A stretch of 64,000 nt of DNA from an uncultured Lachnospiraceae bacterium (GCA_947382625.1 CANDAG010000001.1:1-64000); one strand, 5' to 3'; shown: positions 51,984 through 60,626, numbered from the stretch's first letter. Notes: a model not told the origin generated them from the sequence alone. Numbers and translations are program-made.

Positions 51984-53245
51984 ATGGCATTACACCTGAA
52001 CACAAATGCGGCATACAAAGATTTCCAGATGCTCAGCAGAGATAAATATTTTGTGGACAAATCAGCGATCATCGAAAATGTAAATGAACGGGTGAAGACC
52101 AAGAACCGTTTCCTGTGTGTTACCAGACCCCGCCGCTTTGGGAAGACGTCGGTGCTGAATATGTTGGGGGCGTATTATGGAAAGGCATATCCTTCCCGAA
52201 CGATATTTGACGGTTTGAAGGTCTGCAAAAGTCAGAGCTATGAGACTCATCTGAACCAATATAATATCATAAAGCTTTCGCTGAATGAACTGTCAGGCAG
52301 AGGGAATACCTATCAGGACTATATTGGGCGTTTTGAGACGAATATCAGAAACGATATCAGGGAAGCCTATCCCGAACTTACAGGGAAGGAATTTGACAGT
52401 CTGGCGGATCTGTTGACTGCTACAGAGGATGAATTCATTTTTATCATCGATGAATGGGATTATATTTTCAGTCATGACATATATCAGGAAAATCAGAAGG
52501 ATTTTCTTGAATTTCTGAGAGATCTGCTGAAAGACAAATCCTGTGTGGCGCTTGCGTACATGACGGGAGTGCTTCCAATCAAGAAATACAGCACCGGTTC
52601 CGCTCTGAATATGTTTGACGAATATACCATGCTCAATGACTCCTTTTTTGATGAGTATTTCGGTTTTACAGAAAAAGAAGTTCAGTCACTTTGCGGCAGG
52701 CAGTCCAGACTGGTATTGGAGGAGATTGCAGAATGGTACAATGGGTATACAACAGAAGATGGCGGAAGAATTTATAATCCCCGTTCAGTAGTATTGGCAC
52801 TGATCAATGGGAAGTGGCAAAGCTACTGGACCAGAAGCGGCAAGATGGATGAAGTGCTGTTTTTTCTGAAATATAATATTGCCGAGGTCAGGGATGAAGT
52901 TATAAAAATGGTCAATCATATGCCGGTCAGGATAGAGATAAAAAAAGAGTATGCGGCAGGTCAGGGAAACCCTGCCGACAAGAAAGAAATTTTTTCTGCA
53001 ATGATCATTTACGGGTTTCTGTCCTACCGCGACGGAGAGTTGCGCATTCCCAATAAGGAACTGATGATGGAATTTGAAAATGCATTGGAGGATGATGATT
53101 TCGGATATGTGGCGTGACACTGGCATATCTCTCAGCAAGGAATAAGTATAAGGTGGAGTGGGAAGAGAAAAGTGGGAAAGGCTTCGCCGATTTTATTTTT
53201 TATCCGAGGAGAAAGAACCTGCCGGGAATCGTTCAGGAGGAATAG
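51984..53245 (+). pseudogene. AAA-ATPase-like gene with a broken nuclease domain
   Basis: The intact frame 51984-53117 (377 residues, ATG after GGGGAGGTGGG) encodes an AAA-ATPase_like domain: RDKYFVDKSAIIENV, Walker-like TRPRRFGKTSVLNML, FIIDEWDYIF and GFTEKEVQSLC. It stops early after DDFGYVA. In another frame, from 53114 to 53245, LAYLSARNKYKVEWEEKSGK and GFADFIFYPRRKNLPGIV form the C-terminal PD-(D/E)XK nuclease segment of the same family. That segment ends prematurely at TAG before the catalytic Glu-x-Lys strand. So the nuclease half is lost to frameshift and deletion. It is related to, but not a close duplicate of, the broken gene at 32220-33680. Confidence 0.75.
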
Positions 53246-53347
53246 AAGAGGCTTCAGAAATGGAGCTTCTTTTTTGTGGGTTTTTCATAAAAAAGAATGC
53301 TCCCGTTTGGGGGAGGTGACGGAAATATGTGTTTTATATAAAAGAGA

Positions 53348-53376
53348 TTGACAGAAAAGGATACTGGAGATAAGAT
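53348..53376 (+). promoter_or_regulatory. Sigma-A promoter of the sorbitol-type dehydrogenase gene
   Basis: TTGACA at 53348-53353, 17 bases, TAAGAT at 53371-53376, 67 bases upstream of the start. A hairpin AGAAG..CTTC/GGAG..CTTCT with six T at 53246-53276 may end upstream transcription. Confidence 0.6.
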
Positions 53377-53443
53377 TAAAAACATAATAAAACTATTTAA
53401 TAAAGTAACGAATAAAGTATAGCTTAAAACGGAGGGATTTATC

Positions 53444-54493
53444 ATGGAAGGAAAGATGAAAGTAGCGGTAATGCTGGGAATCGGCAAAATGGGATTTGAG
53501 GAGAGAGACATCCCGAAAGCAAAAGACAATGAAGTGCTTGTTAAGTTAGAGTATGTGGGAATCTGTGGCAGTGATCTGCATTATTACGAGACTGGCGCTA
53601 TCGGTGATTATGTGGTGGAGCCGCCCTTTGTGCTGGGACATGAGCCGGGGGGGACGGTAGTTGAGGTCGGCAAGAATGTAACCCATCTGAAGGTGGGAGA
53701 CAGGGTGGCTCTTGAGCCGGGAAAGACCTGTGGCCATTGCGAGTTCTGCAAGACAGGACGTTACAACCTCTGCCCGGATGTGGTCTTTTTTGCAACGCCG
53801 CCTGTGGACGGGGTATTTCAGGAATATGTGGCTCATGAGGCAGACCTGTGCTTTAAGCTTCCGGATAATGTGAGCACTATGGAAGGGGCTTTGATCGAGC
53901 CTCTGGCGGTGGGATTCCACGCGGCCATGCAGGGAGGAGCACATGCAGGACAGACGGCAGTAGTTATGGGGGCAGGCTGTATCGGACTTGTAACCATGAT
54001 GGCTTTAAAGGCAATGGGAGTATCGAAGGTATATGTGGTGGATATCATGGAGAAACGCCTTCAGAAGGCTCTGGAGCTGGGAGCAGACGGCGTGATAGAC
54101 GGAAGTAAGAGCGATGCGGTGGAGGAAGTCAGGAAGCTGACGGATGGGAAGGGCTGTGACCTTGCCATAGAGACTGCAGGCACCCAGATCACAACGGTGC
54201 AGACCATCCACATGACAAAGAAGGGGGCAACCATCGTACTGGTGGGTTATAGTAAGAGCGGGGAGATGACCCTTCCCATGAGCCTTGCGCTGGATAAGGA
54301 GCTGACCTTCAAGACGGTGTTCCGTTACCGTCATATCTATCCTATGGCCATCGAGGCTGTTGCAGCGGGCAAGGTGAACCTGAAGGGAATCGTGACGGAT
54401 ATATTTGAGCTTGATGAGGCACAGAAGGCCATGGATCACAGTGTAAACAATAAGGCGGATATTGTGAAAGCTGTTATCCGCATTGCAGAGTAA
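53444..54493 (+). CDS. Zinc-dependent sorbitol/xylitol dehydrogenase family protein
   Basis: A 349-residue medium-chain dehydrogenase. The catalytic zinc ligands are Cys in GICGSD and His-Glu in LGHEPGG; structural zinc ligands are CGHCEFCKTGRYNLC; the NAD-binding Rossmann loop is VMGAGCIGLV. The HYYETGAIGDYVVEPPFVLG HEP block and FFATPPVDGVFQEY are characteristic of sorbitol/xylitol dehydrogenases. It oxidises polyols to ketoses in the cytoplasm, so product fructose would join the fructose metabolism implied by the fructan locus. The ATG follows GGAGGGA. A ROK regulator follows 47 bases later. Confidence 0.92.
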   Translation: MEGKMKVAVMLGIGKMGFEERDIPKAKDNEVLVKLEYVGICGSDLHYYETGAIGDYVVEPPFVLGHEPGGTVVEVGKNVTHLKVGDRVALEPGKTCGHCEFCKTGRYNLCPDVVFFATPPVDGVFQEYVAHEADLCFKLPDNVSTMEGALIEPLAVGFHAAMQGGAHAGQTAVVMGAGCIGLVTMMALKAMGVSKVYVVDIMEKRLQKALELGADGVIDGSKSDAVEEVRKLTDGKGCDLAIETAGTQITTVQTIHMTKKGATIVLVGYSKSGEMTLPMSLALDKELTFKTVFRYRHIYPMAIEAVAAGKVNLKGIVTDIFELDEAQKAMDHSVNNKADIVKAVIRIAE

Positions 54494-54540
54494 GTCGTTG
54501 ATACAGATGTTTTTGGAATAGGGATGAGTGTGGTGGCAAA

Positions 54541-55668
54541 ATGGACAAGAAAAAGAACACAAATATGGAAGTGAAGCGGAAAAACCGGAATGCGGTTTTC
54601 CGCTATATCTGCAAGCGCGGTACAGTATCGAATCCGGATATCTCATATGATCTGAAAATAAGTCTGCCAACGGCCACACAGATCACGAAGGAATTGCTGG
54701 AGCAGGGTCTGATCGAAGAAAAAGGGGAATTACAGTCAACCGGAGGCAGAAGGGCGAAGGCCTTATCAGCGGCTGTGAATGCAAAGCTGGCAACAGGGCT
54801 GGATATTACCAGGAATCATATTGCGTTGGTGCTTACCAATATCGCAGGGGAAATCCTGCAGTATGAGCGTATTCTTCAGCCTTTCCTTCCGGGAGAAGAA
54901 TATTACCGGGGGGTAAGTCAAAGGCTGGAAGAATTTCTGGACAAAAGCAAGGCGGACAGAGAAAGGATCTTAGGGGTCGGCGTTTCCTTTCCGGGAATCA
55001 TAGATCTGGACAGGGAGCTGGTCACATCTTCCCATGTACTGGGGGTGGAAAACCTGCCGTTTGCATCCATAAGCCGCTTTTTTGCTTATCCATGCACTTT
55101 TTTGAATGACGCCAATGCAGGGGCTTATGCCGAAGGATTTGGGGAAGAGAGAGAAGACCCTTTTTTTTATCTGTCCCTCAGTAATACAGTGGGAGGCGCT
55201 GTGTTCAGTAAGAAGGAGCTGATGCAGGGTAAGAATTTCCGGTGTGGGGAGGTCGGGCATATGACCATGGCGGCAGAGGGAGAACGCTGCTATTGCGGAA
55301 AAAAGGGATGTCTGGACGTATACTGTGCTGCCGGCCGGCTGTCAGGGATGACAGGAGGAAAGCTGGAACGGTTCTTTGCGCTGTTGGATCAGGGAGAAGA
55401 AGAGGCCGCAAGGGTCTGGGATTCTTATACAGATTATCTGGCGATGGCAGTAAACAATATACATATGGTTCTGGATTGCGATATTGTTCTTGGAGGATAT
55501 GTGGGAAGCTGTATGGGCACACACCTTCAGGATCTGTGGATTAAGGTGGCGGAGCGGAATACCTTCGGGGAAAAGGAGCCTTATGTGAGAGTCTGCAATT
55601 ATCAGGTGGGGGCTGCTGCGCTGGGAGCGGCTCTGAAGCTTGTAGAATCCTTTGTCAGTCAGGTGTAG
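54541..55668 (+). CDS. ROK family transcriptional regulator (XylR/NagC type)
   Basis: A 375-residue regulator. The N-terminal winged helix includes RNAVFRYICKRGTVSNPDIS and LPTATQITKELLEQGLI. The ROK sugar-kinase-like domain has GVSFPGIIDLD, FLNDANAGAYAEGF and the zinc motif CYCGKKGCLDVYC (the usual Glu is Asp). It probably controls the adjacent polyol dehydrogenase in response to a sugar or polyol. A damaged partial copy lies at 56380-56765. Confidence 0.9.
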   Translation: MDKKKNTNMEVKRKNRNAVFRYICKRGTVSNPDISYDLKISLPTATQITKELLEQGLIEEKGELQSTGGRRAKALSAAVNAKLATGLDITRNHIALVLTNIAGEILQYERILQPFLPGEEYYRGVSQRLEEFLDKSKADRERILGVGVSFPGIIDLDRELVTSSHVLGVENLPFASISRFFAYPCTFLNDANAGAYAEGFGEEREDPFFYLSLSNTVGGAVFSKKELMQGKNFRCGEVGHMTMAAEGERCYCGKKGCLDVYCAAGRLSGMTGGKLERFFALLDQGEEEAARVWDSYTDYLAMAVNNIHMVLDCDIVLGGYVGSCMGTHLQDLWIKVAERNTFGEKEPYVRVCNYQVGAAALGAALKLVESFVSQV

Positions 55669-55740
55669 GATAACTAAGATACAGGATGGGGGGCTTATCA
55701 TCGCGCTTTTGGCAGAAAGAAATTTATCCAATGATGCAAG

Positions 55741-55908
55741 CTACGTCGAAAATTTCTTGTTGAATATGCGTTTCATTTCATCCACGTTCTGCTCACAGAT
55801 CAGTCCATGATTGGGATAAGATGCTGCTTTCACATAGGCTCGAAAAGGAACGCCATTTGCACTTAAAGCAGCAGAAATCAGAACGTTTGTATCTATCAAA
55901 ACCCTCAC
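55741..55908 (-). pseudogene. Truncated PIN-domain (VapC) toxin
   Basis: From GTG 55908 the frame gives 55 residues: RVLIDTNVLISAALSANGVP is the first PIN strand with catalytic Asp, and CEQNVDEMKRIFNKKFS the next helix. A TAG at 55743-55741 stops it; reading on in frame gives LASLDKFLSA, still PIN-like, before similarity is lost. A complete PIN toxin is ~130 residues with three more acidic residues. The GTG overlaps the antitoxin stop (GTGA), the usual antitoxin-toxin coupling. The toxin is inactive as read. Confidence 0.75.
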
Positions 55909-56180
55909 GAGTTTTCATCCTCATTTCTCGATTCTTTTACAAGTGCCATAACATCATCGTCGGAACTTAAACCGATGCGCCCGGCTTCACCCGCCATTTC
56001 TCTTTGGAGCACCTGCATCGCATAGACCGCAGAATTGACAATGCGGACAGTATTTCCCTCAACGATGAACGTAATACGATCACCGCTTGCCACTCCAAGG
56101 ACCTCGCGAATATCTTTCGGAATTGTGACCTGACCTTTTGCCATGACTTTCGCATTATCTAAAAACGTATTCACTGACAT
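55905..56180 (-). CDS. AbrB/MazE-type antitoxin (SpoVT-AbrB domain)
   Basis: A 91-residue protein with a swapped-hairpin DNA-binding domain: KVMAKGQVTIPKDIREVLGV followed by ASGDRITFIVEGNTVRIVN. The C-terminal tail (MAGEAGRIGLSSDDDVMALV) would wrap a PIN toxin. ATG follows AAAGGTGG. The cognate toxin gene is truncated, so the antitoxin is an orphan, possibly kept for autoregulation or cross-neutralisation. Confidence 0.85.
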   Translation of the reverse strand: MSVNTFLDNAKVMAKGQVTIPKDIREVLGVASGDRITFIVEGNTVRIVNSAVYAMQVLQREMAGEAGRIGLSSDDDVMALVKESRNEDENS

Positions 56181-56317
56181 AATTTTGCACCACCTTTCAA
56201 AAATATAGAAAGTAGGGATTTCCCTACTTTTACTATATGCAGAAGGAGAAGGAAAATCAAGAGTAAATATTGGAAGCTGATGTTCTAAATGTTGCCTTAT
56301 TTGGCTTTACTGTAAAG

Positions 56318-56369
56318 GTGTGGTAAAATAGAAGGAAAGGTGCATGGAGAGTTTCTTTCAAGAAAATCT
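56318..56369 (+). repeat. 52-base direct repeat, left copy
   Basis: GTGTGGTAAAATAGAAGG and the following bases up to AAGAAAATCT match 57789-57840 with only two or three differences. It precedes the ROK fragment here and the ptsI leader at the other copy. Confidence 0.8.
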
Positions 56370-56379
56370 GTAGTAATTT

Positions 56380-56765
56380 GAATGACGCCAATGCAGGGGC
56401 TTACGCCGAAGGATTTAGGGAAGAGAGAGAAAATCTTTTTTTATTTGTCCCTCAGTAATACGGTGGGAGGCGCTGCGTTCAGTAAGAAGGAGTTGATGCG
56501 GGGTAAGAATTTCCGTTGCAGAGAGGTCGGGCATCTGGCGATGGCAGTAAACAATATACATATGGTACTGGATTGTGATATTGTTCTTGGGGGATATGTG
56601 GGAAGCTGTATGGACCCACACCTTCAGGATCTGTGGGTTAAGGCGGCGGAGCGGAATACCTTCGGTGAAAAGGGGCCTTATGTGAGAGTCTGCAATTATC
56701 AGGTGGGGCACCAGGCTTCCACGCCGCGGCATTTTGGGGTTACTTATGCGGTTTTCAGGTCGTAA
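56380..56765 (+). pseudogene. Partial duplicate of the ROK regulator gene
   Basis: DNA from ~56380 to 56716 closely copies the 3' half of the ROK gene (55098-55610). It starts at TTGAATGACGCCAATGCAGG. It carries a 2-base loss around the T run near 56440, which breaks frame, and lacks exactly the 177 bases equivalent to 55261-55437 (59 codons, including the zinc motif). After AATTATCAGGTGGGG it diverges and ends in unrelated codons. No start or ribosome site. A decayed tandem copy. Confidence 0.85.
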
Positions 56766-56783
56766 GCTGAATTGACAGCGTTG

Positions 56784-56981
56784 TTAAATCAGCTCTAAAG
56801 CTCTTTTATAAAGCGGGTCTAAATCACAACCACAGCTTCCACATTCTTTGTCGGCCTGTTTGATTGCTGATACTAAGGTATCTTTATCAGCTTTTCCATC
56901 TAACCATTGTTGTGCGGGGACAGATATTAAATCCCAGCCTGACGTAACAAATTTCTCCATAATAGTTTTTAATTCTTCCAT
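56784..56981 (-). CDS. Small hypothetical protein with CGSCGC motif
   Basis: A 65-residue protein (MEELKTIMEKFVTSGWDLIS...), starting at ATG 56981, 7 bases after AAAGGAG. It has one likely helix-turn-helix-sized fold and a CGSCGCD cysteine cluster near the C-terminus, which may bind metal. No family recognised. It lies in an accessory patch with two other small minus-strand genes. Confidence 0.5.
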   Translation of the reverse strand: MEELKTIMEKFVTSGWDLISVPAQQWLDGKADKDTLVSAIKQADKECGSCGCDLDPLYKRALELI

Positions 56982-57037
56982 GATGCTGCTCCTTTCCAAT
57001 TAACAAATGTCTGTATTCCAGTTCCACAAACGGGAAG

Positions 57038-57241
57038 CTATCGCTCAATCAGTCCATAGATCTCATACATGGAAATTATTTTTTGCAGAGAGAGTTTTTC
57101 TGCCGTCAACTGATTATAGGTGACACTTTTTATCTTTCCCTCCGCCTTCAATTTTTCCATTCTGGAAATGACATCAGAGTACCTGGCATTTACATTTTGA
57201 AGCATTTTCTCAAACGCTTCCAATCTTTCTTCTTTACTCAT
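57038..57241 (-). CDS. Small helical hypothetical protein
   Basis: 67 residues, predicted all-helical (MSKEERLEAFEKMLQNVNAR), charged, with no signal. The ATG follows GAGGTGAG closely. It is 23 bases downstream of the 31-residue membrane peptide gene and probably in the same transcript. Proteins of this look recur in Lachnospiraceae accessory regions. Function unknown. Confidence 0.55.
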   Translation of the reverse strand: MSKEERLEAFEKMLQNVNARYSDVISRMEKLKAEGKIKSVTYNQLTAEKLSLQKIISMYEIYGLIER

Positions 57242-57264
57242 AGCTCACCTCAATAAGCTGGAAT

Positions 57265-57360
57265 TTATTTCTCCGTTTTACTCATAAATGAACAACTGAT
57301 TGCTACAAACAGTCCCAATAAAATCCACGGTAATGCCGCTCCCATAAAATCAACGACCAT
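57265..57360 (-). CDS. 31-residue single-helix membrane peptide
   Basis: A very short gene from ATG 57360 to TAA 57265, preceded by AAAGGAGAA. The product MVVDFMGAALPWILLGLFVA ISCSFMSKTEK is one hydrophobic helix with a charged tail, like small type-I-toxin or membrane-modulator peptides. Good ribosome site and tight linkage to the next gene support that it is real; role unknown. Confidence 0.5.
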   Translation of the reverse strand: MVVDFMGAALPWILLGLFVAISCSFMSKTEK

Positions 57361-57472
57361 ATTTTTTCTCCTTTCAAACATCGATTTTTCGCTGGCTCTA
57401 TTATATTACAATGGCATTCCAGATGGAATAGGCTTTCACGAAAATACACCACAAAATATCCATATCTGTTGA

Positions 57473-57583
57473 TTATCCAGTCCCGGTATCTTCCTCCGGC
57501 AGCTTTGAGTCCGGGATATAGTAATCGCCTACCAGAATATAATCAATGCTGTTCTCTGTGACTCTTTCTTTCAGTTTTTTCAT
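57473..57583 (-). pseudogene. TnpV transposon protein remnant
   Basis: 36 residues MKKLKERVTENSIDYILVGD YYIPDSKLPEE match the N-terminus of TnpV, a small protein of Firmicutes mobile elements. A TAA at 57475-57473 cuts it after ~36 of ~120 residues. It marks a former integrative or transposable element between the ROK fragment and ptsI. Confidence 0.65.
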
Positions 57584-57767
57584 TAGTGTTCCCGCCTGTG
57601 GTGGAAGGCTCGTCGCTAGACAACTCAATCACGTCCGTAATACCACAATCCAGAATGATCATATCCCTATTGGGATTTACTACAAAGGCATGGCGGAATG
57701 AAAATCCTGAATTGGCCAAAATGAACAATGTAAGAGACCTGGCCTCGATTTTTAAAAGAACTTCCAT
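57543..57767 (-). pseudogene. Possible gene fragment
   Basis: A 74-codon minus-strand frame reading SFRHAFVVNPNRDMIILDCG ITDVIELS looks protein-like in its middle, but it overlaps the TnpV remnant in another frame and has no ribosome site. It is most likely the eroded end of another gene; family unknown. Confidence 0.25.
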
Positions 57768-57788
57768 GATGCAGATAAATCCTTTTAA

Positions 57789-57885
57789 GTGTGGTAAAAT
57801 AGAAGGAAAGGTGCATGGAGAATTTCTTTAAAGAAAATCTAGGTAGAGGTGCATTGAAGAACATCTGCAGAACTGGAATAGGAGG
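57789..57885 (+). repeat. 52-base direct repeat, right copy, and leader shared with the RibD-C gene
   Basis: 57789-57840 repeats 56318-56369. Directly after it, AGAGGTGCATTGAAGAACAT CTGCAGAACTGGAATAGGAGG (57845-57885) recurs upstream of the RibD-C gene at 62426-62467 with two changes. It supplies the ribosome site of ptsI. Confidence 0.75.
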
Positions 57886-57893
57886 GCGTATTT

Positions 57894-59522
57894 ATGCAGG
57901 TACTTACCGGAAAATCTATTCTGAACGGGATTGCCATCGGTCCTGTACGGATTTACCGCAGGGCCAGACAGGAGATATCTGCGGTTTCCGCATTGACCAA
58001 AGAACAGGAGTGGAACCGGTTTGATACAGCGCAGTCTAAGGCACAGGAACAGCTGGCCGCGCTCTACGAAAAAGCGTTGGCCGAGGTGGGAGAGGATAAC
58101 GCCGCCATTTTTGAGGTGCATCAGATGATGCTGGAGGATGAGGAATATACGGATGCAATCCATGACATTATCGAGCGTCAGGGCGCCACTGCCGAGTATG
58201 CTGTTTCCATGACCGGTGAAAATTTTGCCGCTATGTTTGCCGCTATGGAGGATGCCTATATGCAGGCCCGTGCTGCCGATGTGAAGGATATTTCGCAGAG
58301 GATCGTGGATATCCTGTCCGGTCAGGGGGATAGGGGGACTCTTGGTGAGGAACCTGTGATCCTTGCAGCGGATGACCTTACTCCCAGCGAAACAGTGCAA
58401 TTGGATAAAAGCAAGCTTTTAGGGTTTATCACCCGCCACGGCTCTTCCAACAGTCATACAGCCATACTGGCAAGGACGATGAACATTCCTGCCCTGATCG
58501 GCGTGGACTTTGACGAGAGCTGGGACGGCAAAACGGCAGTGCTGGATGGATATAACCACTGTGTTTATCTCGAACCGAATTCAGAGTTTTTGGCAACCAT
58601 GGAAGAGAAGCGGAATAACGACAGGAAGCAGGCGGCTCTTCTGCAGGGGCTGAAGAAAAAGCCTAACGTGACTTTGGACGGACGGGAGATCAATGTTTTT
58701 GCCAACATCGGGAATGCAGGAGATGTGGGACTGGTGCTGCAGAATGATGCGGGAGGGATCGGGCTGTTTCGCAGTGAGTTCATCTATCTGGATGCAAAGG
58801 ACTATCCTACTGAGGAGGAACAGTTTTCCATTTATAAGCAGGTAGCAGAGACCATGGCCGGAAAAAAGGTGATCATCCGTACCCTGGATATCGGCGCTGA
58901 TAAGCAGGCCGGATATTTTGGATTGGATCAGGAGGAAAATCCGGCGCTGGGCTATCGGGCCATCCGTATCTGCCTGACCCGAAGGGAAATTTTCAAACAG
59001 CAGCTTCGGGCAATCCTGCGGGCCAGCGCCTATGGAACCGTGTCCGTTATGTTCCCCATGATCATTTCTGTCCGGGAGGTCCGGGATGCAAAGGAAGTGT
59101 TGGAGGAATGCAGGTCTGAGCTTATTGCAGAAGGTGCAGCAGTGGGGGAAGTAGAAGTAGGGATCATGGTGGAAACTCCGGCTGCAGTCATGATGGCTGA
59201 TGAGCTGGCAGAGGAAGTGGAGTTTTTCTCTATTGGAACCAACGACCTGACACAGTATACTCTGGCTATTGACCGGCAGAATCCGAAGCTGGACGCATTC
59301 TATGATCCCCACCATCCGGCAGTGCTGAAAATGATCCGCCAGACCATTGAGGCAGGACACCGGCATGGCTGCTGGGTGGGCATCTGCGGAGAGCTTGGGG
59401 CTGACCTTACACTGACGGAAACCTTCCTTCGTATGGGAGTAGATGAATTGTCTGTGTCTCCGCTGACCGTGTTGCCCCTTCGCAAACGGATCCGAAGCCT
59501 GGATCTGAGTAAGGAGCTTTAA
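57894..59522 (+). CDS. ptsI: PTS phosphoenolpyruvate-protein phosphotransferase (enzyme I)
   Basis: General enzyme I of the sugar phosphotransferase system; it takes phosphate from PEP and passes it to HPr. The 542-residue product has the phosphohistidine in RHGSSNSHTAILARTMNIPA (His188), GGIGLFRSEFIYLDAKDYPT in the PEP-binding barrel, VGIMVETPAAV and EFFSIGTNDLTQYTLAIDRQ, and the active-site region WVGICGELGAD. The start follows AGGAGGG. HPr and sugar-specific EII genes are not nearby. Slight divergence at the His motif (SNSH rather than TSH) is within Clostridia variation. Confidence 0.93.
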   Translation: MQVLTGKSILNGIAIGPVRIYRRARQEISAVSALTKEQEWNRFDTAQSKAQEQLAALYEKALAEVGEDNAAIFEVHQMMLEDEEYTDAIHDIIERQGATAEYAVSMTGENFAAMFAAMEDAYMQARAADVKDISQRIVDILSGQGDRGTLGEEPVILAADDLTPSETVQLDKSKLLGFITRHGSSNSHTAILARTMNIPALIGVDFDESWDGKTAVLDGYNHCVYLEPNSEFLATMEEKRNNDRKQAALLQGLKKKPNVTLDGREINVFANIGNAGDVGLVLQNDAGGIGLFRSEFIYLDAKDYPTEEEQFSIYKQVAETMAGKKVIIRTLDIGADKQAGYFGLDQEENPALGYRAIRICLTRREIFKQQLRAILRASAYGTVSVMFPMIISVREVRDAKEVLEECRSELIAEGAAVGEVEVGIMVETPAAVMMADELAEEVEFFSIGTNDLTQYTLAIDRQNPKLDAFYDPHHPAVLKMIRQTIEAGHRHGCWVGICGELGADLTLTETFLRMGVDELSVSPLTVLPLRKRIRSLDLSKEL

Positions 59523-59536
59523 AATTTAAAGAAAAC

Positions 59537-59566
59537 TTGACACCGTTCCTTTTGTCTGCCTAAAAT
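59537..59566 (+). promoter_or_regulatory. Sigma-A promoter of the LysR gene
   Basis: TTGACA at 59537-59542, 18 bases, TAAAAT at 59561-59566. The following palindrome would lie in the 5' leader of the message. Confidence 0.6.
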
Positions 59567-59571
59567 AGAGA

Positions 59572-59613
59572 TATAGTGAACGACAAAAACAAAAAATTTT
59601 GTCGTTCACTATA
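59572..59613. repeat. TATAGTGAACGAC palindrome, copy 4
   Basis: TATAGTGAACGACAAAAAC pairs with AAATTTTGTCGTTCACTATA around an A/T centre; arms match copies at 7326, 21894 and 23407. Here it lies between ptsI and the LysR gene. Confidence 0.75.
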
Positions 59614-59658
59614 CATGCAAATCAGCCAGAGGTAAAATGCAAAAAGGAGACAGGGCAG

Positions 59659-60558
59659 ATGTATAATCGTCAGCTCGAAACATTTATCCGGGTAGCAGAT
59701 GCAGGCAGTTTTAACAAGGCGGCGCAAGAGTCTTATATTACGCCGACTGCGGTGATCAAACAGATCAACCTTCTGGAAACCTCCCTGGGCGTAAAGCTTT
59801 TTGAAAGGACGCATCGCGGGCTGATCTTAACGGAGGCCGGCAAATCTCTGTATCAGGATGCGAAATATATTATCCAGTATTGCAGGGATGCTGTGATACG
59901 GGCGAAGAACGCAATGCAGGAGGATAAGGATATTATCCGGATAGGCACTTCGCCAATGACCCCTGCGCAGCTTTTGATGCAGTTATGGTCGAAAATCCAG
60001 AAGAGTTGCCCTGATATGAAATTTCAGATCATCCCCTTTGAGAACACGCCGGATAACGCCAGGGAAATCCTGGGGAATCTGGGAAAAAATATTGATGTGA
60101 TCGGCGGGATTTTTGATGAGACCATGCTAAGCCTGCGGAATTGTGCAGGACTCCAGCTTTCCCGAGAGCCGTTATGCTGCGCGGTTTCTGTGCATCACAG
60201 GCTTGCCGTGAAGGACAAACTGCAAATAGAGGATTTATACGGGGAAAATCTATTGCTCATGAGACGGGAGTGGAGCCATTATGTAGATCTGCTGCGGGAT
60301 GATCTCTGGCAGAACCATAGTCAGATACATATTGTGGACTTTAATTTTTACGATATGAGCATTTTCAACCGTTGTGAAAACGGCAGCGATGTGCTGCTGG
60401 CGATTCCGGGGTGGGCCAATGTGCATCCTCTTCTAAAAGTGATCCCTGTGGAATGGGAGCATAGCATCCCTTACGGACTTCTTCATTCGCCCCGTCCGTC
60501 AAAGACGGTACAGCGTTTCCTTAAGGCGGCACAGGCAGCCGTGCAGGAAAATATATAA
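59659..60558 (+). CDS. LysR family transcriptional regulator
   Basis: A 299-residue regulator. The winged helix-turn-helix is QLETFIRVADAGSFNKAAQE, with SYITPTAVIKQINLLETSLG and FERTHRGLILTEAG. The substrate-binding domain follows. The ATG at 59659 follows AAGGAGAC; the longer frame starts in the palindrome. The decayed alcohol dehydrogenase gene downstream may once have been its target. Effector unknown. A terminator follows at 60627. Confidence 0.9.
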   Translation: MYNRQLETFIRVADAGSFNKAAQESYITPTAVIKQINLLETSLGVKLFERTHRGLILTEAGKSLYQDAKYIIQYCRDAVIRAKNAMQEDKDIIRIGTSPMTPAQLLMQLWSKIQKSCPDMKFQIIPFENTPDNAREILGNLGKNIDVIGGIFDETMLSLRNCAGLQLSREPLCCAVSVHHRLAVKDKLQIEDLYGENLLLMRREWSHYVDLLRDDLWQNHSQIHIVDFNFYDMSIFNRCENGSDVLLAIPGWANVHPLLKVIPVEWEHSIPYGLLHSPRPSKTVQRFLKAAQAAVQENI

Positions 60559-60626
60559 ATCTGAAAGAACGCCCGGAGGGCAGCCTGGACACAAGTTATA
60601 ACCCTCGGGTGTAAACTGATGAACGA

